Below, in pieces: positions 47,201 through 57,779 of a stretch of DNA of 64,000 bases. Source of the DNA: Rhododendron vialii (taxonomy: Eukaryota > Streptophyta > Magnoliopsida > Ericales > Ericaceae). Below the pieces are notes generated by a model, which saw only the letters and a list, made by a program, of their open reading frames with translations, was not told the origin of the DNA and ran no database searches. The number at the start of each line of letters is the position of its first letter. Position 1 is the first letter of the stretch. Location of the stretch: positions 2,686,001 through 2,750,000 of the forward strand of contig NC_080569.1 in assembly GCF_030253575.1 (NCBI RefSeq), given 5' to 3'. Made by a program: the position numbers and the translations under genes.

Positions 47201-49656
47201 TGCTGGGCAGTCAACTCAGGGAGTAACTCCAATGTATAGCCTGTATAGGGCTTCTCAGGTTCTGTTTCCAGAAGAAAAAATCCTTGAGGATGCCAATAAA
47301 TTCGCATCCAAATTCTTGAGAGAGAAACAAGCCAGCAACAAGCTCCTAGATAAATGGGTAATAGCCAAGGACTTACCCGGTGAGGTACGAATGTGATTTT
47401 GATACTTGCACTCTGTTTATCAACTAGCGTTATACCTGTTCAACACATGAGATCGAAAGAAACACCCATGTGATTTTTTTTCCCTGTGCATTGAACGGAC
47501 ACAACACTAGGTAAGAGAAGTAATTTTGTACAAAAAATTCGTGATCGATCTTATATCAGGTGGGATATGCTCTGGACGTGCCATGGTATGCTAGCTTACC
47601 TCGGGTGGAGACGAGGTTCTACTTGGACCAATATGGTGGTGCAGATGATGTCTGGATTGGCAAGACCTTGTACAGGTAATTACTTTTCACTTACGGCTGA
47701 TGAAACAAAAACCGGTTTGTTTGAATGAGTGGTTTTTTTGGTTTGTCATTTTCCCATAGGTTGCCTAACGTTAACAACAACAAATATTTGGAGCTTGCAA
47801 AATTGGACTATAAAAACTGCCAAGCACTGCATTTGCTGGAATGGGATGCCATTCAAAAGTATGATCCTATCCCCTTGTTTCCACCATCTTAATTTGTTGC
47901 ATATTTGGAACATCGATATTCTTTGTGACCAAAGTTATTAAAGATATATACGGAGTACTTTGTACGTACAGATGGTACGCAGAATGCTATCTTGGAGAGT
48001 TTGGCACGTGTGGAAAGAACTTACTTTTTGCATATTATTTGGCCACCGTGAGTATATTTGAACCAGAGAAGTCCAAAGAACGACTCGCATGGGCTAAAAC
48101 AAAGATCATAATTAATGGAAACGATTGTATCATATTTTGAAAATGAAGGAAACTCTATTGAGCATCGAAGAACATTTCTTCGTGAATTCAGAGAGATTGG
48201 AAGGAATGAAGACTGTGCGAATAACATGTGGTAAGTACGAAGTCATCTCTGCACCGCTAAAAACAAGTTGGTATTCACGGATACTATATACGTAGAATAT
48301 TGGATCGAACATGGTATTGAGTCATTCAAGAACATGAAATGTTAAAAACATTGGCGCATGTGGATATAAGCTAATCTTTAGTTTTGTACTTTACAGGCAC
48401 AAGGAAACAATACTGGGACAAAGATTTGTCCCGATACTGCTAAGAACGCTAAATCAACTCTTGGTTGATGCACAACTAACCCACGGTGAAGACATTCGCG
48501 ACAACTTACATCAGGCTGTAAGTCTTCTATAGATAGTACTACTCCATAACACAGAATTTCTCTCTTTCATTTATTTCTTGTCTACCTTATCAAATTGGTT
48601 CTCATCTGCGCAAAGTTTGAATAATAAATAACATAGCTTTCACCCCCCCTCCCTTTTCTATTGCTGGGTAAAGTGGGAGATGTGGATACTGACATGGCAA
48701 GATGAAGGTGACATGCACAGAAGAGAAGCAGAACTAGTAGTGCGCACGATAAACTTATGCGCCGATTGTAGAGCACCTGAGCAGCTATCACAACTCTCCC
48801 ACCCTCGGCACAAGCATCTCTCCGACGTGACCAATGAAGTCTGCAACCAACTCTTGCAATTTCAGTACCAAAAACTGTCACGCAACAAGGTAAAATTATT
48901 AATCAAGTTATAATCGAATCTATTGATTCCTTAAAATATCAAAAGAATTCATCAAAATACACTGTGATCCTACCATTACAATGTTGTGTTTATATTAAAG
49001 CTCAAAATTTTGGAACCAAATAAAAAATCACAACAAAATACGAAAGTAATTTGAATTTTTAAATATCCTAAGACTTGTACAAAGATAACTAGGCAAATTA
49101 ATACGGAGTATTTTTTTTTAGGTCAAATGGAAAAGAATACTATTAAACTAGACGATCAAAGTTAGGAAACCAAAGAAGCATCATTCAGGATAGAAAACCA
49201 AAAGCCCACGAGAGCCCCGAAATTAACCTAAGTTGTAACTGAAAACATAAAAAAATTTCTCAAATGGTTGGCTGCATGCATCAGCGATTGTTTATTTGAT
49301 TGTTATTACTTTGTTCTGTTTATGTGAGCAGATTCATGACAATGACGAGTTCAATACAACCCTCCAGATCGAATCAGACATGCAAGAACTAGTGCAATTA
49401 GTACTTTGTGCTTCCTCAGATGATGACATCGACCCTGTTATCAAGCAAACCTTTCTTGCAGTGGCAAAGTCTTACTATTATGCTGCCTATTTCACTCCTG
49501 CAACTATTGATTTTCATATTGCCAAAGTACTATTTGAGCCAGCAGTAATTTGATATTTGTACGAAAAAATAATAAGGCATCCGCGGCGGCGGATTAAGAG
49601 CTGGGAGTTGCACAGGTAGTTAGATATATATGCTAGTAGTATTTTGTGTGTATTGC

Positions 49657-49662
49657 AATAAA
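49657..49662 (+). terminator. Candidate polyadenylation signal of CPS copy 1
   Basis: AATAAA about 105 bp after the stop codon, preceded by a TTTTGTGTGTATT upstream element as is usual for plant 3' ends. Consensus match only. Confidence 0.5.
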
Positions 49663-49851
49663 GTATGCACGGGAGAGGAAGAGTTAGAAAGAGTTCCTAC
49701 AAGGGGTAAGAGAGGATCAAACCTAGTGATCGAGGGACTTAATTGTGTGTGAGAGGGAGTGGTGAATTCCTCTCAAATGCAGCTTCATGTGTGTTTTGTC
49801 ATTTGTGTAGAGTGTAAAACTCCAAAAGTATTTGATGAGTTCTATGGAAAT

Positions 49852-49856
<5 letters not shown>

Positions 49857-49888
<32 letters not shown>
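49857..49888. repeat. (CT)n microsatellite
   Basis: CT dinucleotide tract of about 16 units, downstream of CPS copy 1. Confidence 0.9.
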
Positions 49889-49892
<4 letters not shown>

Positions 49893-49979
49893 CAAACCAT
49901 GTTTCATGAAGACAGATTAAAATGTAAATCACGCTGCAATTTCGTCTAGAGTAATAGTAACTAATAAGATTGTACATGG

Positions 49980-50807
49980 CCTCGTTTGATCTGTGGATTA
50001 ACTATCTGGATGGGACTAATTGTCCCTAATCTTGAATTATCTCACGTTTGGTTTCCGAGATGACTATCGGGATTATTAATCCCATGATTAATTTTATATC
50101 TTTATATGGGGATACTATATTATCCTAGGGGAGAGGTGAGATTACGTAGAATTAATAAAGAAGAGATTATTTTCAAAAATATTTTGATGATATTGAGATT
50201 GATGTCAAATAGTATTTTCAGAATTATTTTCTTTAATATTAATTTCTGAAAATGTTTTAACTAAACTTTTAAAAATATATATATATTTTCAAAACTTTCT
50301 TATTTTTCAAAAGTTTTAAAAAACTAAAAAAAAAAAACTATTTTCAAAACTTTCTTTTTTTTCAAATATTATTTTTGTTAAAAAATACGAAAAACTTTCT
50401 TTAATAGTATTATTTTTTGATAGAACTTTCTTTTCTTAAAAAATGATTTCAAAAACTATTTTGTTTGAAAAATGTTTTCAAAAACTAGTTTTTTTTTCTT
50501 TCCAAAAACAGATTTTCAACTTTTTAAAGAAAATTGTTTTTTATTTTCAAAAATTAGTTCAAAAAAAAAACTTTTCCCAAATTGTTTTGTAATAAAAATA
50601 TTTTCGAAAATTATTATTTTTAAAATGTTACTTTTTCAAAACTTTCTTTTTTCGAAAAATGTTTTTCAAAATTTAAAAAAAAATTACTATTCCTTATCCC
50701 ATAAATAATCCCATCCGAATCAAATATGGGATGGGATAAAATTAATCTAGGACAAATAGTCCAGGAACTATTAATTCCATCATTTTCAGTCCACGAATCA
50801 AACGAGG
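49980..50807. mobile_element. Non-autonomous DNA transposon (828 bp) between CPS copies
   Basis: Termini CCTCGTTTGATCTGTGGATT and, inverted from the right end, CCTCGTTTGATTCGTGGACT: about 20-bp TIRs with three mismatches. Subterminal regions also pair (GGATGGGACTAATTGTCC against GGACAAATAGTCC). The interior is highly degenerate A/T sequence with many TTTTCAAAACTTTC words. No transposase frame and no clear target duplication. Confidence 0.75.
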
Positions 50808-50809
50808 TA

Positions 50810-51330
50810 ATTAAGGGATACTAGATTTCTTTTAAACGTCACATGATAATTAATTATTCCATCTGTCCCTTTTTAAGTGTCTTGTTTCGTAACTCCAACT
50901 TATTAAAAATACATCATCATTATACCTTACACATCAATTTTTTCCTTCACTTTTCTTACTTATCCATCATCATTACACTTTTATTCACTAACTTTTCAAA
51001 ATGGAATATACTTTTAGAAATAAAATAGACAATGCATCAACTTTTACCCACTAATTTTACAAAATGGACGCTTATTAATAGTTCAAAATGGAATACTGAA
51101 TTCTAAAAATGGGGACGGATATATGGAGTAATTAATGCTATCCTTGTATCTGAAAATTAAGTGAAAACTAAACGCAAAATGAATACTGTTACGCCATGCC
51201 AAAGTCAATCTATGGTGACCGACTATCATTAGACACATAATAATAGGTACCAATTATTAGTGCATGTATTCAAAATGTTAATTATTAGTGTGACCAAATC
51301 ACCAATAACATGCTTTTTCTTTCTATGTTA
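50810..51330. other. Intergenic stretch between CPS copies
   Basis: AT-rich sequence with no gene. 50855-51125 contains GTCCCTTTTTAAGTGTC and, inverted, GGGGACGGATATATGGAG near its right end, the look of a decayed Stowaway-like or mariner-type MITE. Confidence 0.45.
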
Positions 51331-51335
51331 TAAAG

Positions 51336-51486
51336 TGGGAGACGTGGATAATGACATGGCAAGAAGATGGTGACATGCACAAAGGAGAGGCGGAGAACTT
51401 TTAGTCCGCACAATAATAAATTTGTGTGCCAATTTTGGGGCGCTTGAGAAACTTTCATAACCCTCCCATCCGCGATACAAGCCGAT
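51336..51486 (+). pseudogene. Orphan fragment of CPS exon 14
   Basis: About 150 bp aligning to copy 1 exon 14 (48674 onward): TGGGAGA(C/T)GTGGATA, TGACATGGCAAGA, GGTGACATGCACA and CGCACAATAATAAATTTGTG (copy 1: CGCACGATAAACTTATG) follow in order, preceded by the same AAAG acceptor context. Single-base indels and stops (for example at CTTTTAGTCC) destroy the frame, and homology ends at about 51486. No neighbouring CPS exons are seen within several hundred bases. It is a remnant of a third tandem copy, mostly deleted. Confidence 0.85.
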
Positions 51487-51529
51487 TTGTATAGTATTAA
51501 TATTATTATTTATCCTATTTAAATCAACA

Positions 51530-51600
51530 TGTGGGTTAGTCTAGTTGGTAGCACGAGCGCAGAGAGATTCGGAGGTCCTGGATTCCAATACAAATATTAT
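51530..51600 (+). mobile_element. tRNA-derived SINE-like fragment
   Basis: GGGTTAGTCTAGTTGGTAGC resembles an A box and GGAGGTCCTGGATTCC a degenerate B box about 30 bp later, as in heads of tRNA-derived plant SINEs. No tRNA cloverleaf forms, and the 3' body is not clear. Confidence 0.45.
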
Positions 51601-52630
51601 AATATATTTTAGTGGTGTATGTATGATTTAAGAATTGTTTTTACTACCTACTACTCCATTGTTATACTCCTCAAGCGTATAAATATACTTCATTCTCCTT
51701 TGTTATACTCCTCAAATGTTATACTACTCAAGTGTAGGAAAAGTGGGGTTTTACACACCGACAGTGAATATAATTTATTCTTCACGTACTTCATTCTCAT
51801 TTCTCCAAACACGTTAATAACTAGGGACTAGGGTTTCCCATTCTCTTTCTTCCACTGCCTCCCTCGGCTCTCCACTCTCGATCACCACCTCTAATCCTTC
51901 ACCGACGTCAAGCCGTCTCCTCTCCGATCTGCCTTCTCTTCAATCTGCCTCCTTCTCTGTCTTAACTGCCTCCGGTCTGCCGCCGCCTCCTCCTTTGATT
52001 CTTTGTTGGGGTATGGCTACATGTGTATTCTACTGGTGATTTGAAGTGGGCACTCTCTTCTTTCTGGCGATTAGAACTTCTTCAGTGTCTTTAATCTCTA
52101 AACTAACCCCTGATTTCTTCTTGTGCAAAACTCAAAAGTGGGTCTGCTCTAGTGAAAGGGATTGGGAGATAATTAATCTGCTACAGTTTAAAAAAAAAAA
52201 TTGGTCGAACTTGAGCCTGCGTGGCTCGGTTAACTTTAACGAGCCTTAACGAGCCGAGCCTAAATTTTAAAAATGTTAGACGAGCCGAACTCGGACTCTA
52301 TAGTCCAGGCTCGAATCGAGTCCAAGCCGAACTCGAGCCTGACCTGCACCTTATGAACTGATCCCGAATATCATAAGGTTCGGCTCGATTCGACTCGTTT
52401 ACATGTCGGTCGGTGGCACTCCTTCTCCCCTTTTGTTCATAAGCGTGTGCATGTGTTCCCACAAGTCATTTTCTGTGTGCATAAAGATTCCAGTTATGTG
52501 TAGCAAAACAAGTATTAGACTTTTCAAAAAGCAAAAAGCAGAAACATGCAAGAAATCGTACGTGGGAAAATACCAGCTACAAACAAGATTCCCTAGTTCA
52601 TAAGAAAACAAAAGCAGAAGGGCAGCACAA
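51601..52630. other. Intergenic stretch between CPS remnant and copy 2
   Basis: Pyrimidine-rich GC-containing patch at 51830-52010 (CTAGGGTTTC start, CCTCC and CCGCCGCC words) resembles a captured gene or LINE 5' leader. 52200-52405 is rich in GAGCCGAGCC and CTCGTTTACA words, like the hAT-type MITE family at 34865, but its ends are diffuse. No intact gene. Confidence 0.45.
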
Positions 52631-52634
52631 AGGG

Positions 52635-52805
52635 ACTTTTGCTACAGCCGGCGCCGACAGATACGTGGAGCTTATTCTGAATTCTACACGGATGATTCGA
52701 GCTGTTTAATAATTTTTAAAAAAAAACAAGTGAGTCCGAAAAACATTCAACTTAATCTGATATGCATAAGTAGTCGACCCAATCTTCCATTTTTTTAACG
52801 AATCT
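52635..52805. mobile_element. Half of a foldback MITE (family F1)
   Basis: Contains GATTCGAGCTGTTTAATAATTTTTAAAA, AAGTGAGTCCGAAAAACATTCAACTTAATCTGATATGCATAAG-like order, matching one arm of the complete element at 54079-54478. The opposite arm was not found. Confidence 0.6.
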
Positions 52806-52929
52806 GGAATCGAGCAATTCTTGAATCCATAAGAAGAGAGATAAACTCAAATAATATTATTGATTAAAAGTTACATAATAATGTGGTTACAACTGTAGAA
52901 ATTTTATGTCCATCTCAAAATAAAGAAAT

Positions 52930-52960
<31 letters not shown>

Positions 52961-53600
52961 GGAATCTTGATTTCTATTTCATTCTCTATTTCATTCTGAC
53001 TTGAGTGTTACAAAAGGGAAAGATCAGTGCTTCTATCTTTTGCACGATCTCAAACAGAATTGATTACATCATCACATCATAAGCTTACATCACTAGAGCC
53101 AGCTGGTACAATAATAAACACAACTTAGCTAACTAAACCAACTAATGAACTGACTAATTAACAACTAATGGCTCTTCTTGACAACAACCCCAACCAATGT
53201 CTACGGAATTATACAGTAAGAGTTATCAAATTTCTAAATATTTCCTAAAAAGGCAAAAACATTAAATTGAGGCCTAGACAAAAGAACTAGGCCCAAATCC
53301 ACTATTGATCACAACCTTGGGATTGTGAGTCTTCACCACAACTCAAAAATACTCCAGCCCATCAAGTTTGGGTTTAATCTGAGCTCGTTCAAATTTTGCT
53401 AAATCGGATAATCCACAATTAGAACCTTGTTGGGCTTTCGAGACTTTGACCAGTCCAATTGATCAAGAAATTCAGCAACCACGTGTTCTATTTCTACATC
53501 TTTTTAATTATGTCCACCTCAAAACTAATTGAAAATAAATAAAGATGTCCCAAATATTATTAAATGATCCATTCCCGTACAACACCATCCCCGTTCCCGG
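52806..53600. other. CPS copy 2 upstream flank
   Basis: AT-rich, with a GA microsatellite at 52929-52953 and no coding sequence. A purine- and A-rich stretch (53050-53215) with ACTAACTAAACC words resembles an LTR edge but has no confirmed ends. Confidence 0.45.
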
Positions 53601-53609
53601 CCAACTTAT

Positions 53610-53617
53610 TATATATA
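53610..53617 (+). promoter_or_regulatory. TATA box of CPS copy 2
   Basis: TATATATA followed by GTTTCCTCTCCAAGAAG, the same core promoter as copy 1, 51 bp before the start codon. Conservation across paralogues supports its use. Confidence 0.6.
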
Positions 53618-54078
53618 GTTTCCTCTCCAAGAAGCAAAACCATAACAACAAAAGAAACATCCAAAACATGTGCTACTCTTCTTCTACTCAATCCTCCATT
53701 CACATCCTCCAGATCCGATCCTCACTCAAAAAACCCTTGAATACTCTCTTGTGTATGCTCTTTTCCCTCCTTTTAAGTTGTTTTTTTTTTGTTTTTTTTT
53801 TTTTTATGGTATTCTAAGAGCAGTTATTTTGTATATATTGTAAATGTTAAGTCTGTCTCCAATCTTTTTTTGCCCATACCCTCAATGATTAGGGACTACA
53901 TGAAATCTGTTGTTTTTTTTTTCATGGCCTAGGAAGCTTTTTTGTCAGCTTCTCCACACAATTTTAGTCAAGTTTTTCAAATCCAAAAAAGGAAAGATGC
54001 AAAAATTGGTCGAATATAAAAGCATCCATTAATGAGCAAGAAACCTGACATGGCGAAAAATTTAAAAAAATCGATTAC

Positions 54079-54478
54079 AAAGGTAGTTCTACATCCGGGA
54101 ACTCTAAGGAAACAAACCATGTGTATCAACGGCCACGCGGGACCCATCCCCACATAGATGATCCGAGCCATTCAATAATTTTAAAATAAAAAATTAAGTG
54201 GGACCATGAAAAATCAGCTCAATCCAATATGTGTAGATACTCGATCCAATCTTTCATGTTTTCATTCCGATTCCGGATTTGTGAAACAAATGAAAGATTT
54301 GATCGAATACCTACACATATTGGATTGAGCTGATTTTTTGCAGGTTCACTCAATTTTTTATTTTAAAATCATTGACAGTTCAAATCATCTGTGCGGAACC
54401 CGGAGTAGATCCCGCGTGACCGTCAGTGGCCATGGTCGGTATCCATGTCTGTTTCCGTAGAAGGGTCCTTCTACACCT
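54079..54478. mobile_element. Foldback MITE (family F1) in CPS copy 2 intron 1
   Basis: Long inverted repeat of about 190-bp arms: the left arm includes GATGATCCGAGCCATTCAAT, AAATCAGCTCAATCCAATATGTGTAG and ATCTTTCATG; the right arm carries their inverses (CTACACATATTGGATTGAGCTGATTT, CATCTGTGCGG). Outer ends around GTAGTTCTACATCC / CCTTCTACACC. No coding capacity. Confidence 0.85.
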
Positions 54479-54561
54479 TGCATGCTACCGACTTGTTAAC
54501 TGCGGGGATCTACCCCACTGAAAAACAAGGGGTTTATTACGCCAAAATGGCCTTATAACAT

Positions 54562-54565
<4 letters not shown>

Positions 54566-54592
<27 letters not shown>
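54566..54592. repeat. (CT)n tract before CPS copy 2 exon 2
   Basis: Short CT tract preceded by ACATCAAA and followed by GATAG, forming the polypyrimidine tract of the exon 2 acceptor, as in copy 1. Confidence 0.85.
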
Positions 54593-54596
<4 letters not shown>

Positions 54597-55126
54597 GGTG
54601 TGTGCTACGCTGGACCTAAAGATCAACGGGCTAATAAGAATCCTCGTCTCCGGTGCAAAGCTGTAAATAAACCTCGCACGGAAGGTACATGGAGTATCTT
54701 TTTGAAATCCTCTTTGAAACAGTAGATCCTTTCGTTCAAGGGCGGATTCAATTAAGACAATGAAATGATCGGAATTTTTTTTGTGAATCGAAGAAGTTAA
54801 GTTAAGTAAGGTATATAAACATGATTGTTAAGATGTACCAGAAAACACATACATCTCATGTCAAGACCAATACACCACCCCTCAGAGCTAAAAAAAGCCG
54901 TGTATAATAATTCAGAATATACGTTTACCATCCTCAATTCATTTTCATAAAATACGTTATAAAAAAAATTCGTATAACTTAGCGAGACCCAAAGGAAAAA
55001 AAAATCACAAATTGGTACATTTTCATGAGATATTTAGGTCTTTGTTTACGAGAATTTTTAACTTGTGTTTGTATAGTCCCCACACATTTGTATTTTATTA
55101 GCTAGATTCCTGAGAATATATCATTT

Positions 55127-55200
55127 GGGGTGTCTTGTTCCAGTGGTAAAGGCTTGCCCTTCTACTTGTGAGGTTGCGAGTTTGAAACGAGTTGAGTTTT
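55127..55200 (+). mobile_element. tRNA-derived SINE head in CPS copy 2 intron 2
   Basis: GGGGTGTCTTGTTCCAGTGGTAAAGG (A-box-like) followed by GAGGTTGCGAGTTTGAAACG (B-box-like) about 25 bp downstream. Typical SINE head spacing; not foldable as a tRNA. Confidence 0.55.
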
Positions 55201-55204
55201 GTTC

Positions 55205-55420
55205 ACCCTCCACTTAAGAGGGTGAATATTACCATCCTTTTTATTGGTTGAAATAATGTGAATCCCACCACAAAATGATGTTATGCTTACCAAAAAATAT
55301 ATTTCATGGTAAGCATGACATCACTTTGTAGTGGGATCCACACCATTTCAACAATGAGAAAGAAGATAATGTTCACTCTTTTTAAAAGAGGGTAAACAAA
55401 ATTGCACTCGCGGATAGCTA
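55205..55420. mobile_element. Foldback MITE in CPS copy 2 intron 2
   Basis: Arms of about 90 bp: CCACCACAAAATGATGTTATGCTTACC (left) pairs with GGTAAGCATGACATCACTTTGTAGTGGG (right), extending outward through GTGAATCC / GGATCCACACC and AGAGGGTGAATATTACCATCC / GATAATGTTCACTCTTT. Only about 16 bp separate the arms. It directly follows the SINE head. Confidence 0.75.
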
Positions 55421-55804
55421 TGCACTTTTTATGATTATATGAACATTTTTATTAGTATTATCCAAAGTGGTTTAGTTTGCATTTTCCTTCAATTTTCTGC
55501 TAGACTCGCCATCTCAATTCAAGTTTACGCAGAATCTAAGAAAAAAAGTTCTTGTTCTTGTCAAAATTAACAACTTACCATTATTTTTTAGGAATATTAT
55601 CATTCTTGTAAACTTGTAAGTTTAAAATTTATTTTGGTACTTTTTACTTTTTGTAACTTTGTATTTAGTTTTTTGTCGTAATTTTTAGGGCGAATCAAAA
55701 AAGTATAAAAATATGAATAAATATTGAAAAAATTCAAATAAGACGACACATTAAACAAATAAAACAACTGTTTTGGGTGCTGAATCAGCGGTATCATAGC
55801 GGTC

Positions 55805-56560
55805 ATTTTTGGAGATTTCGGGCGGCATTGCGGTCGACTTCTTGGTCCTTTTGATCTATCCCTCGCCCCTCTTTTTTTTCGAACCCCTTACCTATCTTTT
55901 GAGCTATTTCCTTCTTGGCTTCTCCTCTTGCTTCTTTCCCTCTCGTCTGAGCTCATTTCCTCTCTTTGGCTGCCAGTCGATGATCCCTTGGTTTCTCTAA
56001 TTTTGGCCTAACGGCAAGGCAGTCTCTGGTGACGGAGCGGCTCAGTCGGCGTGGCTCCAGCTGTGGTCATTGTTGGGTGTCACGGTCTTCGCCTAACAGT
56101 AGGGTGAGTTGTTGCGGCAGTTTAGGTGGTTCGGTGCTCTGTGAAGTTTCTCTGGTGGGTGGCCAAGGGCGGCTTGGAGGTTACCGGTGGTGGCTGATCA
56201 AATTTTGGTGATTGAAGACTGTTTTGTGGGCGGCGACGGTGGGGCGCCAGGGTTTGAATTTTTTTAAAAGATTAGGATTTGTTTTAGGTTTTCCCAGGAT
56301 GGGCCTAGCTCACTTTAGCGGGTAAGGTTTATTTTTCTGTGTTTAATTATAAGATTTGGGTTTTTGGTCATCTAGTATTTTGGGCTTTATTTATAATATT
56401 TAGACTTTTAGGCCATCAGGTATAATGGTCTTTGTTCATATAGGTGTGAATAGGCTTTGTTCCATCTGAATATATTTTTCAACTTTTAGTTGGAATTCTT
56501 TTTTCCGTAATAAAATGTTACTTTTATTCGATTAAAAAAAGAAAAGAGTTCTTATACATC
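55805..56560 (+). other. GC-rich insert ending in A-rich tail (possible LINE or gene-leader fragment) in CPS copy 2 intron 2
   Basis: A GC-richer block (GGCGGCATTGCGG, GGTGACGGAGCGGC, GGGCGGCGACGGTGGGGCGCC) inside AT-rich intron. It grades into sequence ending GTAATAAAATGTTAC...GATTAAAAAAAGAAAAG, like a polyadenylated 3' end. Reading frames are short. Could be a 5'-truncated LINE or a retroposed transcript; origin not identified. Confidence 0.4.
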
Positions 56561-57779
56561 TAACATGATCGTATGTGCAGAGTACAAAGATGTTTTCCTA
56601 CCTCACATAGTGGGAGAAGAAGCTCTGGAGGTGGTTTGAACAATCAGATCTCTCTTTCTCTCATTTTTTTCTTTGGCAATAAATAGAATATACTTGCTGA
56701 GAAAAAAACTCGAATACACTTACGTAGTTATAATATTTGAATTAAAGGTGAATGCAAGAAACAAAGTACTCAAGGAAAACATCGATTCCATACGATCAAT
56801 GTTGGGGTCGATGAACGATGGAGATATAAGCTTATCAGCGTACGACACTGCATGGGTAGCGCTAGTTGAAGATATCCACGGTAATGGCGGCCCTCAGTTT
56901 CCCACAAGTCTCCAATGGATTTCCAATAATCAGCTCCCGGATGGTTCATGGGGTGATAGTTTGATGTTCGAACCTCACGATCGACTAATCAGTACTTTAG
57001 CTTGTGTAATTGCACTAGAGTCCTGGAAAATTCATCCGGACAAAAGCAAAACAGGTAATTTCATTAACACATAACTTATTTTGGATTAGTAAAAAAATAC
57101 TATCTCCCTCCTTGTAATTTTGGCCCCTTTCCAAAAATCCAATTATTTAAAGGCGTAAGATTGTGTTTCAAAATTTGCAACTTTTCAAGAACACCTTAGT
57201 CAGCCATTGTGACTTTCAGATTTGAAATTTAATTTAAAATGTACTGAAAATAGAACCGGAAAATGAGAATTGTGCGAAGAATTACTAATTGACCAATCAA
57301 CTAAAATTATGAGATGGAGCAACTACAAAATATCCTCCCCGCTCCACACACACACATATTCAGTTTTTTTTTTTTTTTTGAGATGTAATATATATTCAGT
57401 TGATTTTTATTATTTTTCTACTTCATAACTTTATTGGTGTTGTCATAAAAGGAATGGAATTTATCAAAGAAAACATGCAGAAGCTAGAAGATGCAAATGC
57501 GGAGCACATGACAATTGGGTTTGAAGTAGCATTCCCTTCGCTTATAGAAATGGGTCGCAAGTTAAATACCAAACTCCCAGTCGACGATTCTCCTATCTTG
57601 CAGGAGATCTATGCCAGGAGAAATCTAAAGCTCACGAGGTACGTAGCTTTCAATCAAATACTCCTCCTAATTCTTCTTTTGTAAAAGAGGAGAAGTTTGG
57701 CTGGCTAGTCTCCTTTTACGAGAAATATTGAACTTTTAGGCTCTGTTTGAAACTTGAGAAAAACAAAGGAAAACTAGAA

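Larger units (their letters stand above)
41596..49553 (+). pseudogene. CPS: Class II diterpene cyclase (CPS-like) copy 1, frameshifted
   Basis: Copalyl diphosphate synthase family, cyclising geranylgeranyl diphosphate by protonation. Exons: 41596-41698, 41917-42003, 44003-44052, 44937-45243, 45379-45571, 46120-46343, 46639-46759, 46832-46944, 47158-47384, 47560-47675, 47760-47858, 47972-48230, 48397-48517, 48674-48889, 49332-49553; GT-AG, phases consistent. About 817 aa if intact: transit peptide, ISAYDTAWVALVED, QLPDGSWG (QxxDGSWG), DVDD acid motif (about 379-382), LDKWIIAKDLPGE-like block (here WVIAKDLPGE), and an alpha domain ending [12 protein letters not shown]. The alpha domain lacks the class I DDxxD site at its usual place. 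The catalytic-base His (Arabidopsis ent-CPS His263) is Tyr (codon 46163-46165) and the Asn of the VPNVYP motif is Ser (46644-46646). In exon 12 a tandem TAAT duplication (48109-48116) shifts the frame and gives TGA at 48138-48140, truncating to about 602 aa. Likely a pseudogene or an allele with a lost alpha domain; family certain, product inferred. Confidence 0.88.

Noticed and set aside
49430..49450. DDDID near the C terminus of CPS copy 1, matching DDxxD
   Set aside because: A class I DDxxD site lies much earlier in the alpha domain; this is an acidic turn near the C terminus and does not make the enzyme bifunctional.
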